This document shows, one piece after another, positions 37,074 to 47,785 of a stretch of DNA of 64,000 nt. Both the position numbers and the translations under genes were made by a program. The stretch is from Lonicera japonica (lineage: Eukaryota > Streptophyta > Magnoliopsida > Dipsacales > Caprifoliaceae): contig JAKCWG010000327.1 of NCBI GenBank assembly GCA_021464415.1, positions 51,483 through 115,482 of the forward strand, written 5' to 3'. The stretch's first letter is position 1. The number at the start of each line of letters is the position of its first letter. The notes below the pieces were generated by a model that was not told the origin of the DNA, did not search any database, and saw only the letters and a program-made list of their open reading frames with translations.

Positions 37074-39176
37074 ATGTCAAATCCTAATATAGAGATGATA
37101 GTACAAGACTTCGAAAATACACTATTTCAAGAGGGAACCCCAATTTATAAATATGCTTTTAGGAAAATCGAATTGTGTGATACTATACGAAGTTGTGGGA
37201 GACAAATTCCAGAATCAGATTTAATTCACAATATCCTTAAAAATCTGCCACAATCTTGGGATGAAGCGGTTAAAAGGATTTTTGAAGAACACAATCCAAA
37301 CAGTGCTGAAAGTTTGATGTATTTTTTAGAAACTGAAGAAATGTACATACATCCCTTATGGATAGAATTCAAGCAAAAGATAATGGATTCAAACACTAGT
37401 GTGACGAAGCATATGCTTAAAAAAGAAAAGATTTATCATACTCTCAAAAGAATGGGATTTCGTCCCCTTACTATGTTTTCTGTATCACATGCTATTATCA
37501 GCACGCTCCCATCATCATGGCCACTTAAGTCTATAAGACAAAATATGGGTGGAAAAATACTTGACATGGTGGAGTTATCTAAACTTTTACGATGCGTGGA
37601 AAAGGTAGAATATGTACTATTTAATTTTAAGTTATAAGGTGACATTACACTAATATATTCAATTATAAGAAGTGACTCATATATTTTTTTTAAAATTTGC
37701 AGAAAATGGCAGGTTCATCAAATGAACAACAAATTGAGTCTGAAACTCAACCAAACTCCCAAGAGAGTGTAATTGCGACTGATGGTCACTCAACTACCAA
37801 TGAAAAACATGTCATTACCTTTAATCACTTGGGGCAAATAATCCACAATAAGACCAAATTACTGAATCGAACTTTAGTCCTACTAAAAGTACAAGTGGGT
37901 TTGGAGTACGATGACTGGAGATTAGTTGACCAGGCCATAAAGGATGACATGTGGGAGACAATCAAAAGAGAGTTCATAATCCCCCACAATAGAAAAGAAG
38001 AGGTTATGAAAGAGATGGGTGTACAACTGAAAACTTGGAGAGGCAATATAAGAGCAAAATATTTAAAGGATTTGAATGTGGCTCAAATATTGGCTCTTAA
38101 GGACAATGCCCCTCCAAAAGAGAGATCTCGCACCCATCAATGGAATATGTTCATTGAACGTGAAGCAACAGAGAAGAAACTTAAACAAAGAGAGGTTTAC
38201 AAAGCAAATAAGTCTCAAAAGAGTGATGTACATTGTCTTGGCAGGACATCATATGCGGAGAAAACTAATGATATGGTATACACGTGTATAATTTAAATTA
38301 TAAATATTTATACCTCAATTTTCTAATTATTTTGATGTGATTGTAAAAAGAGAAGGATCCGCAGAAACGGTCACCTACCCGTTCTGATGTGTACTTAGAG
38401 TCTCGAAAACAACAAAAAACGGGAGAACTCCACCCCAAAGTTGCTGCTACATGTGTAAGTTATGAAATATAACATATATAGTCATTCTTACACTTAAGCA
38501 ATTGAAAACTTATTTGATTATTTGGTCCAAATATTGACAGAAAAAAATCAAGGATTTAGGTAGCGGACATGGCTCATCAAGCCACACTTCGCTGGAAGAT
38601 GATGCACTGACTCAAGTTCTTGGGAAGGATAATAGAGGGAGGACCCGGGGGGTAGGTGCAGTTTCTAAAGGAAAAGTGAAGGCTATCCAACCCGTAAAGT
38701 CGTGCATGGATAAAGTTGTCAGTAGCAATTCGAACTTGGAGAAGGCAGTTGTTAGCATACAAACTCAACTTACTTCTCTTGTAGAAGCGTTTAATAAATC
38801 TCAACAGTTTTCTTCACAGCGATTTCCTTCGCCACAATTTTCACCACAACCTTATCATAGTGATACAATGTCACCTTCACCATTTCCTATAGCAACTCCA
38901 AGTCCAACACAATCGCCACAATCAACTCATGTTCTTATAAAATATGTCATTTCAACGAAGGTCATTGCGAAAGGAGATATAGTTACAACACTCAAAGGCG
39001 AAAAAGTGCATCGTCGCAACATTCAAGATCATGAAAGCAAAGTTTGTGTTGTAAGTGTGGAGAATGGTGAAAGTGAAACTCGATTATATTTAGGTTCCCA
39101 AGGATGTGCTACAACCATTGGTGAAGTTGTAGGTGGCTACGTGGTGTGGCCTACATGTTTTCTTGAGCGCTACTAG
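37074..39176 (+). CDS. TnpA-like CACTA DNA-binding protein with duplicated N-terminal domain
   Basis: Exons 37074-37604, 37703-38275, 38353-38454 and 38541-39176 join in frame to 613 residues. Residues about 178-400 match the plant En/Spm Transposase_24 (Ptta) layout: DDWRLVDQAIKDDMWETIK, then HQWNMFIEREATE and GRTSYAEK, and later DALTQVLGKDNRGRTRG. A Ser/Pro/Gln-rich linker follows. The C-terminus (KYVISTKVIAKGDIVTT to VVGGYVVWPTCFL) matches the TNP1/En/Spm C-terminal family. Residues 1-177 are not typical: two related segments each contain a LP(Q/S)SW box followed by an acidic helix, recalling the UBN2 gag domain of Ty1/copia. The predicted role is binding of the subterminal repeats. The start at 37074 is the first ATG after a good acceptor (TTTTTCAG), so an upstream exon is possible. 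Confidence 0.8.
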
Positions 39177-39417
39177 TTAAACTTAGATCGGTTATGTGTT
39201 GACTTCAATTAACTTCTAGTAATCTTTTGTGAATTTGTACTTGAATTTGATATATGTACTCTAATGCTAGACTTGTAAAACATAGGATAAGTAACTTAAT
39301 GTTGGATTTGTAGTAATCTTTTATGGACTTGTTAAATTTGGGTTAGGTGCTTTAATATTGGAATTGTTGTACTAATCTTTTATTTTACTAATCCTTAAGT
39401 GTGGTGTGATTATAGAT

Positions 39418-39714
39418 ATGGGTTACTTAGCTTACGTGGTATTCAAAGGCCTACGTCCAGGTGTGTACACTTCTTGGCATGAAACACATGCTCAAGTAAG
39501 TGGATACCGAGGTGCTGTGTATCGAGGCTTCCATTCTTTGGAGCTAGCACAACAGGCATACTATGACTACATAACATCAGGTGATACCTCTCTTGTACAA
39601 CAACCCCTACATGCTCTCCCACCACCTATTGACACATGGTCTAGGTTCCGAATGGTTTGTTATATGTTCATGGCATTTCATGTCATGATAGTTTTAATTA
39701 AATACTTTCACTAG
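39418..39714 (+). CDS. small ORF with RNase H1 hybrid-binding (viroplasmin-type) domain and hydrophobic tail
   Basis: 98 codons from ATG 39418. Residues about 4-52 (AYVVFKGLRPGVYTSWHET, then VSGYRGAVYRGF and LELAQQAYYDYI) match the RNase H1 N-terminal hybrid-binding / caulimovirus viroplasmin-type fold, which binds RNA-DNA hybrids or dsRNA. No RNase H catalytic domain follows. Residues about 75-96 are hydrophobic (MVCYMFMAFHVMIVLIKYF) and could be a membrane segment. It lies 241 bp after the TnpA-like stop on the same strand, inside the CACTA element. A TTATAG acceptor-like site just before the ATG suggests it could be a spliced alternative last exon. The role in transposition is unknown. Confidence 0.6.
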   Translation: MGYLAYVVFKGLRPGVYTSWHETHAQVSGYRGAVYRGFHSLELAQQAYYDYITSGDTSLVQQPLHALPPPIDTWSRFRMVCYMFMAFHVMIVLIKYFH

Positions 39715-40655
39715 CTAGTTTATATTTATTGGTTACTTATATAAATATACTTATACATGTCATTTTCTTTTATTGCGAGGTTTACACGATGAAATATAAG
39801 CTTTAATGCATGTTTGGCGTAGGCTATGACGATAATTATGTATAAGCCTCAACTATATCAGACGTTATCTTCCTTTCATAGTGGAAAAAATACAACTTCA
39901 AATATCTGTGGATTTTTTTACAACCTTAAATCTACTTTTTACTATAAAACTATAATTTTAACTTAAAAATAGCAAACAAAAGGTTCCGTGGATAATTGGA
40001 ATTGTATTTTGGGATATTTGGGGAAGATGCCAAAATGATATTAGATAACCCCCGAGGCTATAAAATCTGAGCCTAATTAACAAATACGATTTTAAGTGGG
40101 AAGATTCTCGAGCAACTTTAAAGATTAAGAATATCTGTCATAAGTAAGAGCGATATGTTTGATACTTTTGATTTTAGATAAATTAATTTGTATATGATTT
40201 ATTGGAATCTTGACATCAATATTTATACCAATTGGCTTCCTACAGGTATACATTAACATGTTAGCTGCCATTGACAAAAACCATGGCTTCAATGTACTTA
40301 TGGTCTTGGAAGAGGTGAAACTAATAAAGTATATACTTTCTGAGTTCGGTATAGTTTTTTTCATTAAGTTTCTTCTTCAGACAAACATAAGATACAAGAA
40401 TGGGTTTGTGTTGTGTGATTGTAGCAATAAATATGATCACTATTACTATTGGGAATTGAATTGGATAAGCATTTTTAATATTTTTTCTACCATTAGCTTT
40501 AGTAGTTATTAATTAGCTTGGTGTATATAATTGATTGTTGAGCTTTGTTATATGTGTTTGATTGATGGTATCTACATTGCAAAATTCTGATTTTAGCAGG
40601 TAAAAAAATTGGATTTTTTGTATTTTAATTTTCTTTTTTTTAAATAATTTTGTAT
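39715..40655 (+). other. 3' untranslated part of the CACTA element
   Basis: AT-rich DNA between the last ORF and the right subterminal repeats. The 100-codon ORF at 40210-40512 shows no family features. I see nothing else. Confidence 0.5.
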
Positions 40656-41215
40656 CTTGTCACTGTCTAAAACAGTGACAAATAAACCGTTACAATAATT
40701 ATGACTGTTATAAACAGTCACAATATTTTAAATTATCATTGTTTATCCACGAAATTATGACTGTTAACAACAGTCACAATTTTTTAATTCGTTACTGTTG
40801 ACCACTAATTTATGACTGTTTGGAACAGTCACAATTTTTTAATTCATTACTGTTGACCACTAATTTATGACTGTTCAGAATAGTCACAATTTTTTAATTC
40901 GATACTGTTCACCACTAATTTATGACTGTGTTAAACAGTCACAATTTAATTAATTGTGACTGTTAAAAACTGTCACAATGTTACCAAATTGTGACTGTTC
41001 TGAACAGTCATAAGTTATTAAATTGTGACTGTTTTAAACAGTCACAAGTATGTAATTCATGACTATTTGAAGGCACTCTTGGCGACAGTGACAAACATAA
41101 ATTATGACGGTTTTTGACTGTCATAAAAAAAATTGTCACAGTACTATTTATGACAGACGAAAACAGTCACAAAGGCACTTTATGACAGTTTTTGGCTGTC
41201 ATAAATCACTGATTC
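40656..41215. repeat. right subterminal repeats of the CACTA element
   Basis: About 13 units of TATGACTGTT-n-AACAGTCACAAT, spaced 35-55 bp, each a short interrupted palindrome (for example TGTGACTGTT...AACAGTCACA near 41025). Several neighbours also share TTTTTTAATTCGTTACTGTT. They are the likely binding sites of the TnpA-like protein. Confidence 0.88.
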
Positions 41216-42207
41216 TGGTGTAGTGAGGGGTGATCAAACCCTCTCAAAAGCTCTCAAAATCGCCCCCAATTGACCCCTTAGAGCTCTCGAAGTTGGTGTA
41301 TATGTTATGGAAGAAATGAGTTCTGTTTTGCCATTATAATTGGGCTCAGGACCCCTCAGTTGACTGATGAGTGAAATCTGGTGCACTGTTAGTATTTTGG
41401 CCATAACTTCTTGCTCGGAACTCTGATTGAGGTGATCTTTATGTTTATGGAAAGGTAATTTAAAGATATACAACTTTCGAAAGGAAGATTCCTCAAATTC
41501 TAGATGGATAATTCTCAAAAATTCACCAAAGACAGCGCTCTGCCAAAATGTTATCGAACAACCAGATTTTAGCAATGGGCCTACTTCATGCTCAATTTTG
41601 ACCAAGTAGGAGCCTGAATTGGCTTTCGGCCAAAACACGAAAGTTGTAGATTGCATAAAAATATAGATCCTTATGCAAAAGAAAACTCAATATGGCAAGG
41701 AACGAATAAGTTATGCTTCCTCCAAGTTATCCAAAATTATGAAGTTTAGTAAATTGAAAACTAGCAATCTACATCCCGATTTAACTCGAACCACCCGAAA
41801 TGACTTACGGTTATTCTAAGATGCTTAAATATATTAATGTAACTCGTTGGAAGTCTTCGAGCCATCCAGATCCTTTCGGAGCAAAATATGACTATCTGAA
41901 GTCCACTTCTGCCTTGCGTGCAACTTGTATCGAGATTCCGAGAAATAGAGAGATACGGGGCATTACAATATGTAATACCGTAATTAATTTTTTCTTAGAA
42001 ACAAATTGGTGTCGATTATATGCCTAATTTGGTTAGGTTGATTTTAGTTGATAATTTTTTTTCCCATTTCCGATCTTATTTCATGGATAAATTAAAGAAA
42101 CCTTTGTAATTGCACTTTTCATTTATTCATTTAAGCTCCTGAAAGTAGTGTACTGAGTGTGTTCCTTTGATTATCACACCAAATAAAATAATTGTGAGCT
42201 AATTTTG

Positions 42208-42387
42208 GTGCTTGTTTGGTTTGAGTTTTTTGGTTCATTCTTATAATCTTAAATTGGTAATTTCACAATAGGAGTCTCTTATACTTCATGTGAAGAGATT
42301 AAGCTCTGGGTTGATGAGGTTCAAAGTTTTCATGTGAAATGCGATTTTGAATTTTTGGAATGAAAAGAACTAGAACCAAACAAGCAC
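42208..42387. mobile_element. 180-bp MITE
   Basis: Perfect 14-bp terminal inverted repeats, GTGCTTGTTTGGTT and AACCAAACAAGCAC. No clear target duplication, so superfamily assignment (hAT or PIF/Harbinger) is open. Confidence 0.7.
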
Positions 42388-42474
42388 TTTATGTTTATTT
42401 TGATACACAACCATTATCCAGACATCTCCTTCCCCGTCTTCCTACTTTTACTATTTACCGTACACAAATTATAC

Positions 42475-43610
42475 TGTAGACACCCCAATTTGCGACCCCC
42501 ACAAGAACTCTTATATTATTACTAAGTTATTCTCCATTTTTTAAGCTTATGTTTTGATTTAGGTAGTTTGGCCTTTTTTAGCCTAATTTTGCACTTTTCT
42601 TGTTTTGCCCACTTTTTAGATCCCACATTAGATGGGAGCTAAAAGTGAGGCCTTGGATTTCCTTATAAATAAGGGCCTAAAGCTTGTGTTTTGATGGAGA
42701 GCCAAATGAGAATGATCATATAAGAGCTTTTTTAACCATTGAACCCATAATTCTCATTAGTATAAGATTCTTTTACTCTTTTATTACAGATGTCGAGAAT
42801 TATGCTCTAGTTAATTTTATTAGGTTCTTAGAAAATAAGAATCTTTTCAGTATAAATTTTATACCAGGAGTGTTAGTCTTTGCCAACGCCGGAGGTCTGT
42901 CCGCTTTTCTCGTATTATCGTCAGGAAGGTAATCATTTGACCTTTTCTTTTAATTAAGTTTATTATATGCATACTTGTTTATTGTTTTAATTGAGTTTAT
43001 TACTTGTTTAACTTTAATTAAAGGTCTATTTTTTATATTAAAAACTCCCATAGAATTCACATCGAGTTTGGAATTCACCCACACACTAGAACACCCTGCT
43101 AGATGGGTTTGTCGTGCGACAAACCCAATGCAAATACAATTTGTCGCACGACATACGCATCTGTCGCAAGACAAACCTTGGCAGGTCACGTGACAATCCC
43201 CCAAACACCGACCAATCACTTTTCGACAAATCAGTCTGTCAAAATCATCACTTCAGCCATTTGTCGCACGACATATGGATATGTCACGCCACAATCGTCC
43301 CACTGTTGTAGTATGTCGCGCGACAATCACTCCCGAGTACTATAAATAGGCCAACACCCCATAGGTTCTAGGCAGCGATTCCCCACCACAAAGGATACGG
43401 TCCTGACACTAAAAATCCTTATTTTTATCTTACATTTTTAATCTTTAAGCCTTCTTCAGAAGCACCTTTGATAACATTTATTTTCGCAAGAGTCTCGGAT
43501 CTAATCTTGGCACCCGAAGTGGCACCTTCTAGAGTCAGACCGCTGAAAATATTTCTAAGAGAAAAATTGATATCCGTCGGAGGTCTTCTCTGCCATATTA
43601 TATTTTCTCT
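42475..43610 (+). mobile_element. Tat-type LTR, same family as 7890-8525, 3' end truncated or unresolved
   Basis: Starts TGTAGACACCCC after TATAC (42470-42474). It shares with the minus-strand LTR the palindrome cluster, the TATA box and a block of about 200 bp after it, ending in GCCATATTATATTTTCTCTC. After the (TTA)n run at 43612-43636 the two copies differ and no second TATAC was found, so it is a truncated or rearranged LTR. A spurious ORF (42684-42932) overlaps the extra 5' part of the LTR. Confidence 0.75.
43105..43348 (+). promoter_or_regulatory. Tat LTR palindrome cluster and TATA box
   Basis: TGTCGnnCGACA-type palindromes lie near 43110, 43140, 43163 (one mismatch), 43261 and 43314, followed by TATAAATA at 43341-43348. 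The arrangement mirrors the LTR on the minus strand at 8198-8385. Confidence 0.72.
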
Positions 43611-44640
43611 CTCTTATTATTATTATTATTATTATCTTATGGCGGTTTAAATAAATAAAAGTAAATTAGAGAACTTAAAAGTACATCAGAGAAGTTGGAA
43701 GTAAATCAGTTCAATGTGTTTGGGCTATGTAGGTGATCTAGTTTTGGCAATTTATTTGTATAGGATCAATATCAATGTAATTACAACTTCTTCAATTTGA
43801 TCAATTCAAATGTAATTGTTATTCTGTTTTTTCATATCAATGAAAATGTAAATTTATTTTACAATTGATGATGCAAGTTGTTCTTTATTTTCTTGGTGGT
43901 GATTTTTAACACTTGGTTAATGCAATTGTTGCTAGCTTTGGCCCTTATTCATTAGCTTTGGCATTGACAAACATTGTGGGGATTGTATAATTGTTGCAAG
44001 GCCATCTGATCCTGCCCTTTCTTTTTTCCCTTATTGTATTAAAAATAGAACTAGACAAAACCATATATACTTATGGACTTCGTATAATGTTTGTGTTGGT
44101 TTGGCTTGTAAGGTTATATAATATCTTGATGGTGCTATAGTAAATTGTGAATTGACGCGTTTGTGTGTTGAACATAGAAACATAGGAGAATTTGGAATTA
44201 GTAAAGTGGATTGTGGGGATTTCTTGTAAAGCAATTTATTTTTTTTTATGGATTATGGATGGTGCAACTGATGATGCAAGCTAATTTTTTATTTTATTTT
44301 CTTGATCTTCTCCTATTTTCTCTATTTTCATACTAATCTTGCCTTTTATTATACACACTACAGTAGTAGCACAAGCACGTGCACACACAGAGAATACACT
44401 ACAACATCACACACATAGTACACTATAGTAGCAGCACAGAGAGAGTACACTATATCAATAGCACACACATATCAGTAATACATTGTTTTGAATTATGAAA
44501 ATGAAAATGTTTGCTCAGTGAACTCTTGCACTACATTTAATCAATTGGTTTAAAAACAAAATAGTATGCTACATTTAAAACTTAATGAAAATTTGAAAGC
44601 CAAATAAGTATGCTATATCCAGTACATAAAAGAAATAATT
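43611..44640. other. non-coding DNA with microsatellites
   Basis: (TTA)n at about 43612-43636 and a CACA/CAGTAGCAGCAC-rich low-complexity stretch at 44350-44480. No gene recognised. Confidence 0.5.
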
Positions 44641-44649
44641 CGAACACTC

Positions 44650-45935
44650 TGTCTAACAACATAAAAGTTTACGTGGTCTTCACATTTTGTATATAAAAAA
44701 TTACAGTTCTTCAACTTTGGGCATGATTAGACGAGCGTGTGTTATTAACTGGTATGTCAACATTATCTCCTAATACAACCCACTTAACTATTCATTATCT
44801 TCAAGATTATACATCTCAATTAACCTACACCAACTATCTTCAAATTCGGTAGTTGTTAATGAATTATATACTGCTAATTGAATACAAGATTTAATGGCTT
44901 TGTAATCTTTGTAAGCACTCAATTTTTCAGGAAGTTTTTTTTCATGATGTGCCATAAGTACCACCTATGTCGTGTAGTGGGAAATACAATCTTAATAGCC
45001 TTTTTCATTGCTTTATCCTGGTTTGTTATTATTGCACTCGTGGGAATTCTCGACATGCATATAAGCCAAGATTGAAGCAATCATGTAAATGTCTCAACAT
45101 CTTCATTTGCAATTAACCCACAACCTAACAACATTGATTGTCCAGGATGGTTTACTTCTACAAAAGGTGCGAATGGCATCTCGTACTTGTTTGTCAAGTA
45201 CGTTGTGTCAAATGTTACAACATCCCTAAACTCTTTATATGTTGCCTAACTTCTTGCATTTGCCAAAAACACTTTTTTAAGTCAACCTTCATCATCTAAA
45301 TCCATCAGGTAGAAGAAATTTGAATTGTCAGCTTGCATTTTCAGAAAATATTTATGGATTGTTGTAGCATCTCCTTCCCCGAGCTTTAAACGTCGAACTT
45401 TATCAATATAATTTCTACAATCCTTCTCCTAAAATGTTAAGTTCTCATGTCCCCCAGCTTCAACTACAAATGAATTGAAACTTTTATTCATTCGAATACA
45501 AGCTATATCATTCAATTCAAGTATTCTCTTAACATGTGGTTGCATTACTTTATTACATCTATAAAATCTTGATTTGGAAGGACTTAAATCATGGTTATGC
45601 TCAAGATCCATGGCAGTGATTTTCCACCTTCCATCGGGGAAAATACTAGCACTAATCCTAGCTTTGTAATTTGTTTTTGATGAAGGATGCATATTGACGG
45701 ACTTATTGCTTTGTCGTCGTGCTTTTCCTTCACGTGCACAAGTAATAGTCACATACCTCACCCCGCCTCTTTTGGTTTTTATGACAACTTCTTCTGCATG
45801 TTGCAAAACCCATTTGGAGTTAAATAACATCCCAATCTCAGGTTCATTCACTTTGTCTTTTACATGCGCCTGATTACTATCATTATTTTTATTCAACTCC
45901 ATATTTTCACAATCACTTAGTACCTCTTCTTCCAT
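44650..45935 (-). pseudogene. FAR1/FRS-like MULE-derived gene, 5' half, decayed
   Basis: Starts at the minus-strand ATG at 45935. Residues about 30-120 form a FAR1 DNA-binding domain (IGMLFNSKWVLQHAEEV; ITCAREGKARR; WKITAMDLEHNHDL). After a TAG at the 45429 ORF end the same layout continues with a MULE transposase domain (FRDVVTFDTTYLTNKYEMPF; ITNQDKAMKKAIKIVFP; HRWYLWHIMKK). Several in-frame TGA/TAG stops occur, mostly where Trp or Arg is expected. The C-terminal SWIM zinc finger region is absent. It could be a degenerate FRS paralogue or a transposase remnant of a MULE. No inverted ends were found. Confidence 0.75.
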
Positions 45936-47149
45936 TAAACAACCTAATTATATCAAAAATCTATTAAATATGTGGAAAATGCTTAGGTTGACAAAATAGT
46001 AAGTATCTTTCCTATGATAATTACTTTACTAAATAAAAATTTGTTGAGACCAAATCATGAACCTTCACATGCTTATTCAACAATTTCTAGAATAACTTTT
46101 ACTAATATATGGACTGTAAGCTTTAACACTAAAAATATGTAAGACAAATTCTTCAAGCTCATGTTATTTTGATTATCTTCCTTATATAAACCCATTGTCT
46201 TCATCCATTTTTCTCTGAGAACCCAAAAGTAACAACCTAAAAATTTCAAAAATAGGCGGTAACGTTTGTGTTGGATATCTAAATCTTCCTTTTGTGTCAA
46301 AGGTTTGTAAAATACTAAAATATTTATAAAGTAGTTTAATAGTACTGAATTTGTTTTACATTAAGATTTCATTGTTCCTTTTTAGATGTCCCAAATATAA
46401 TGAAGAGTTCAATATTCTTTTATGGACATAATTAATATACCAAATCTCATGGTAGCAACCAAATTTTTGTTTTCGGCCACATATATATTATGTTAAAATT
46501 CTTGTATCTCTAAAAATCTGTACAATTCAAACTTCAAATCTAAATTCAGGATGGATGGAGTACTAAAATAACAATTTTTTAAAATCAAAATTGATTAAAT
46601 ACCCCATTTAGCACCATCGATCCCACCACCTATTTATAAAATTCACTAATATGCATACTCAGTTTTCATGGCAGAAGTAATCCAAAAAAATATTCATGGC
46701 AACAATATGAATAATCTTTGTTAATTGATCTTAATCGATATACTTAACTTATATAAATATCAAAGTTATATATGTGTGTGTATACAAAGTTTCATGGCAA
46801 AAGATGTGTAAGCATACTTTATGCATGTATATTACACGAACACAAATGGAAGAAGAGTAGTATTTGATAAGAACTCATTGCTTTCTAAACCCTGCTTTAG
46901 AGTACTCCGGTGCCGTTCGCCTTTGGTGTTGTGCATGTAATTTGTTCTAGGGTTTGCTAAGGTTGAAGACATAGATTTAGCGTACGTGAATAATTGAATT
47001 TGCTAAGCGCGTAAATTAAAAAAGAAAGAAAGAAAGAAAGAAGAAGAAAAGAAGAAGAGATAAAATAAGTTTATTGTCTAGTTAGCATCCACATAGATTT
47101 CTATAGCTCCTTTAGGAGCCCTTGTTGTACGCATAGCGGGACTCATAAT
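45936..47149. other. AT-rich non-coding DNA
   Basis: No gene recognised. A (GAAA)n-type microsatellite lies near 47020-47060. GGTGCCGTTCGCC with neighbouring AGGGTTTGCTAAGG near 46910-46960 is GC-richer but uninformative. Confidence 0.45.
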
Positions 47150-47396
47150 GCAATATTATACTCAATGTAGGCTTTGATTCTGATGTGGACTTTTATTAGT
47201 TAAATAATAAGAAGTTTCTATCAATATAAATTTTGATTATAATGTGGACTCTTATAAGTTAAATAAATAAATAAGAAGAAGTCTAATTATTTTAGGTTGA
47301 TATATAATTATAAAATCAAGGGGCATATTTGACCGTACAAAAAAAGGAAAAAACCTTTACGTTTATTCGTACTTTTATATATAATAATATAGATTA
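47150..47396. repeat. right terminal segment of the 23.4-kb insertion block
   Basis: 47150-47290 matches 24410-24540 at the other end. The segment ends TATATATAATAATATAGA, after which TTAATTAAGG resumes the GDSL unit flank (compare GTTAATTAACGAAGG in unit A at about 9380-9394). Confidence 0.6.
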
Positions 47397-47785
47397 ATTA
47401 AGGTAGTTGTTAACACACCTTTTAACATTTTTCTTCACCGCCACATGTACCATTATTAAACATAACGGACAACCACCGGTCGCGATACTTGCACGTAGTG
47501 GTAATGATATTATGAGTGCCTTTAATTATTACTAGAGATATAGATGGTGTACTAACTAACTTTTAGTTGGTTCTAAGTCTCTAAATAATCACCAACACCT
47601 TGAATAACGAAAAACCATAGTAAAAACGATAGTTATGTATATTTACTTTGACAATCGTTAAAAAAAATTAAAGTTTTATTTTCAGGTGCACTTGTTAGAT
47701 TTGAACGAAAGAATTATGTTTGGAAACTTGAGATTTATAATCGATCTTGTCTGGAAAATAAAAGTAGGACCCAATTTTTATGCAG
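47397..47785. repeat. displaced 3' flank of GDSL unit B
   Basis: Homologous to 9374-9755 after copy A. It should follow copy B directly (about 24008) but is separated from it by the 23.4-kb insertion block. Confidence 0.8.

Larger units (their letters stand above)
29109..41225 (+). mobile_element. 12.1-kb CACTA (En/Spm) DNA transposon, structurally complete
   Basis: Both ends are CACTACACCA (plus strand at 29109, complement ending at 41225), with AGG target duplications at 29106-29108 and 41226-41228. Both subterminal regions carry many copies of a (T/A)TGACTGTT...AACAGTCACAA motif. Inside, on the plus strand, are a TATA-driven leader, a tnp2-type transposase, a TnpA-like gene and a small hybrid-binding-domain ORF, all open. 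It is nested in a solo LTR. With intact ends and ORFs this is the youngest-looking large element in the window and may be autonomous. Confidence 0.93.
26778..41967 (-). mobile_element. solo LTR (chromovirus-like), split by the CACTA element
   Basis: The two halves 26778-29108 and 41229-41967 together form one LTR of about 3.07 kb. The minus strand begins TGTAATGCCCCGTATCTC and ends TTTGGGGCGACACA. Perfect 5-bp target repeats ATATG lie at 26773-26777 and 41968-41972. Assignment to a chromovirus-like family rests on the terminal sequences and the AGCTCGTGTTTGGCTCAC block. No coding region. Confidence 0.85.

Noticed and set aside
40125..40512. Overlapping ORFs on both strands in the CACTA 3' region
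   Set aside because: AT-driven composition, no domain pattern, and opposite strands open over the same stretch.
42684..42932. 82-codon ORF in the Tat-type LTR
   Set aside because: It lies inside the U3 part of the LTR upstream of the palindrome cluster, with no homology.
44350..44480. CACTA-containing low-complexity stretch considered as transposon ends
   Set aside because: The CACTA strings are part of a CACA/CAGTAGCAGCAC-rich simple sequence, with no inverted partner or target duplication.
46073..46300. 75-codon minus-strand ORF near the FAR1-like fragment
   Set aside because: No resemblance to FRS proteins or any family I know, and not in the expected position for a missing exon.
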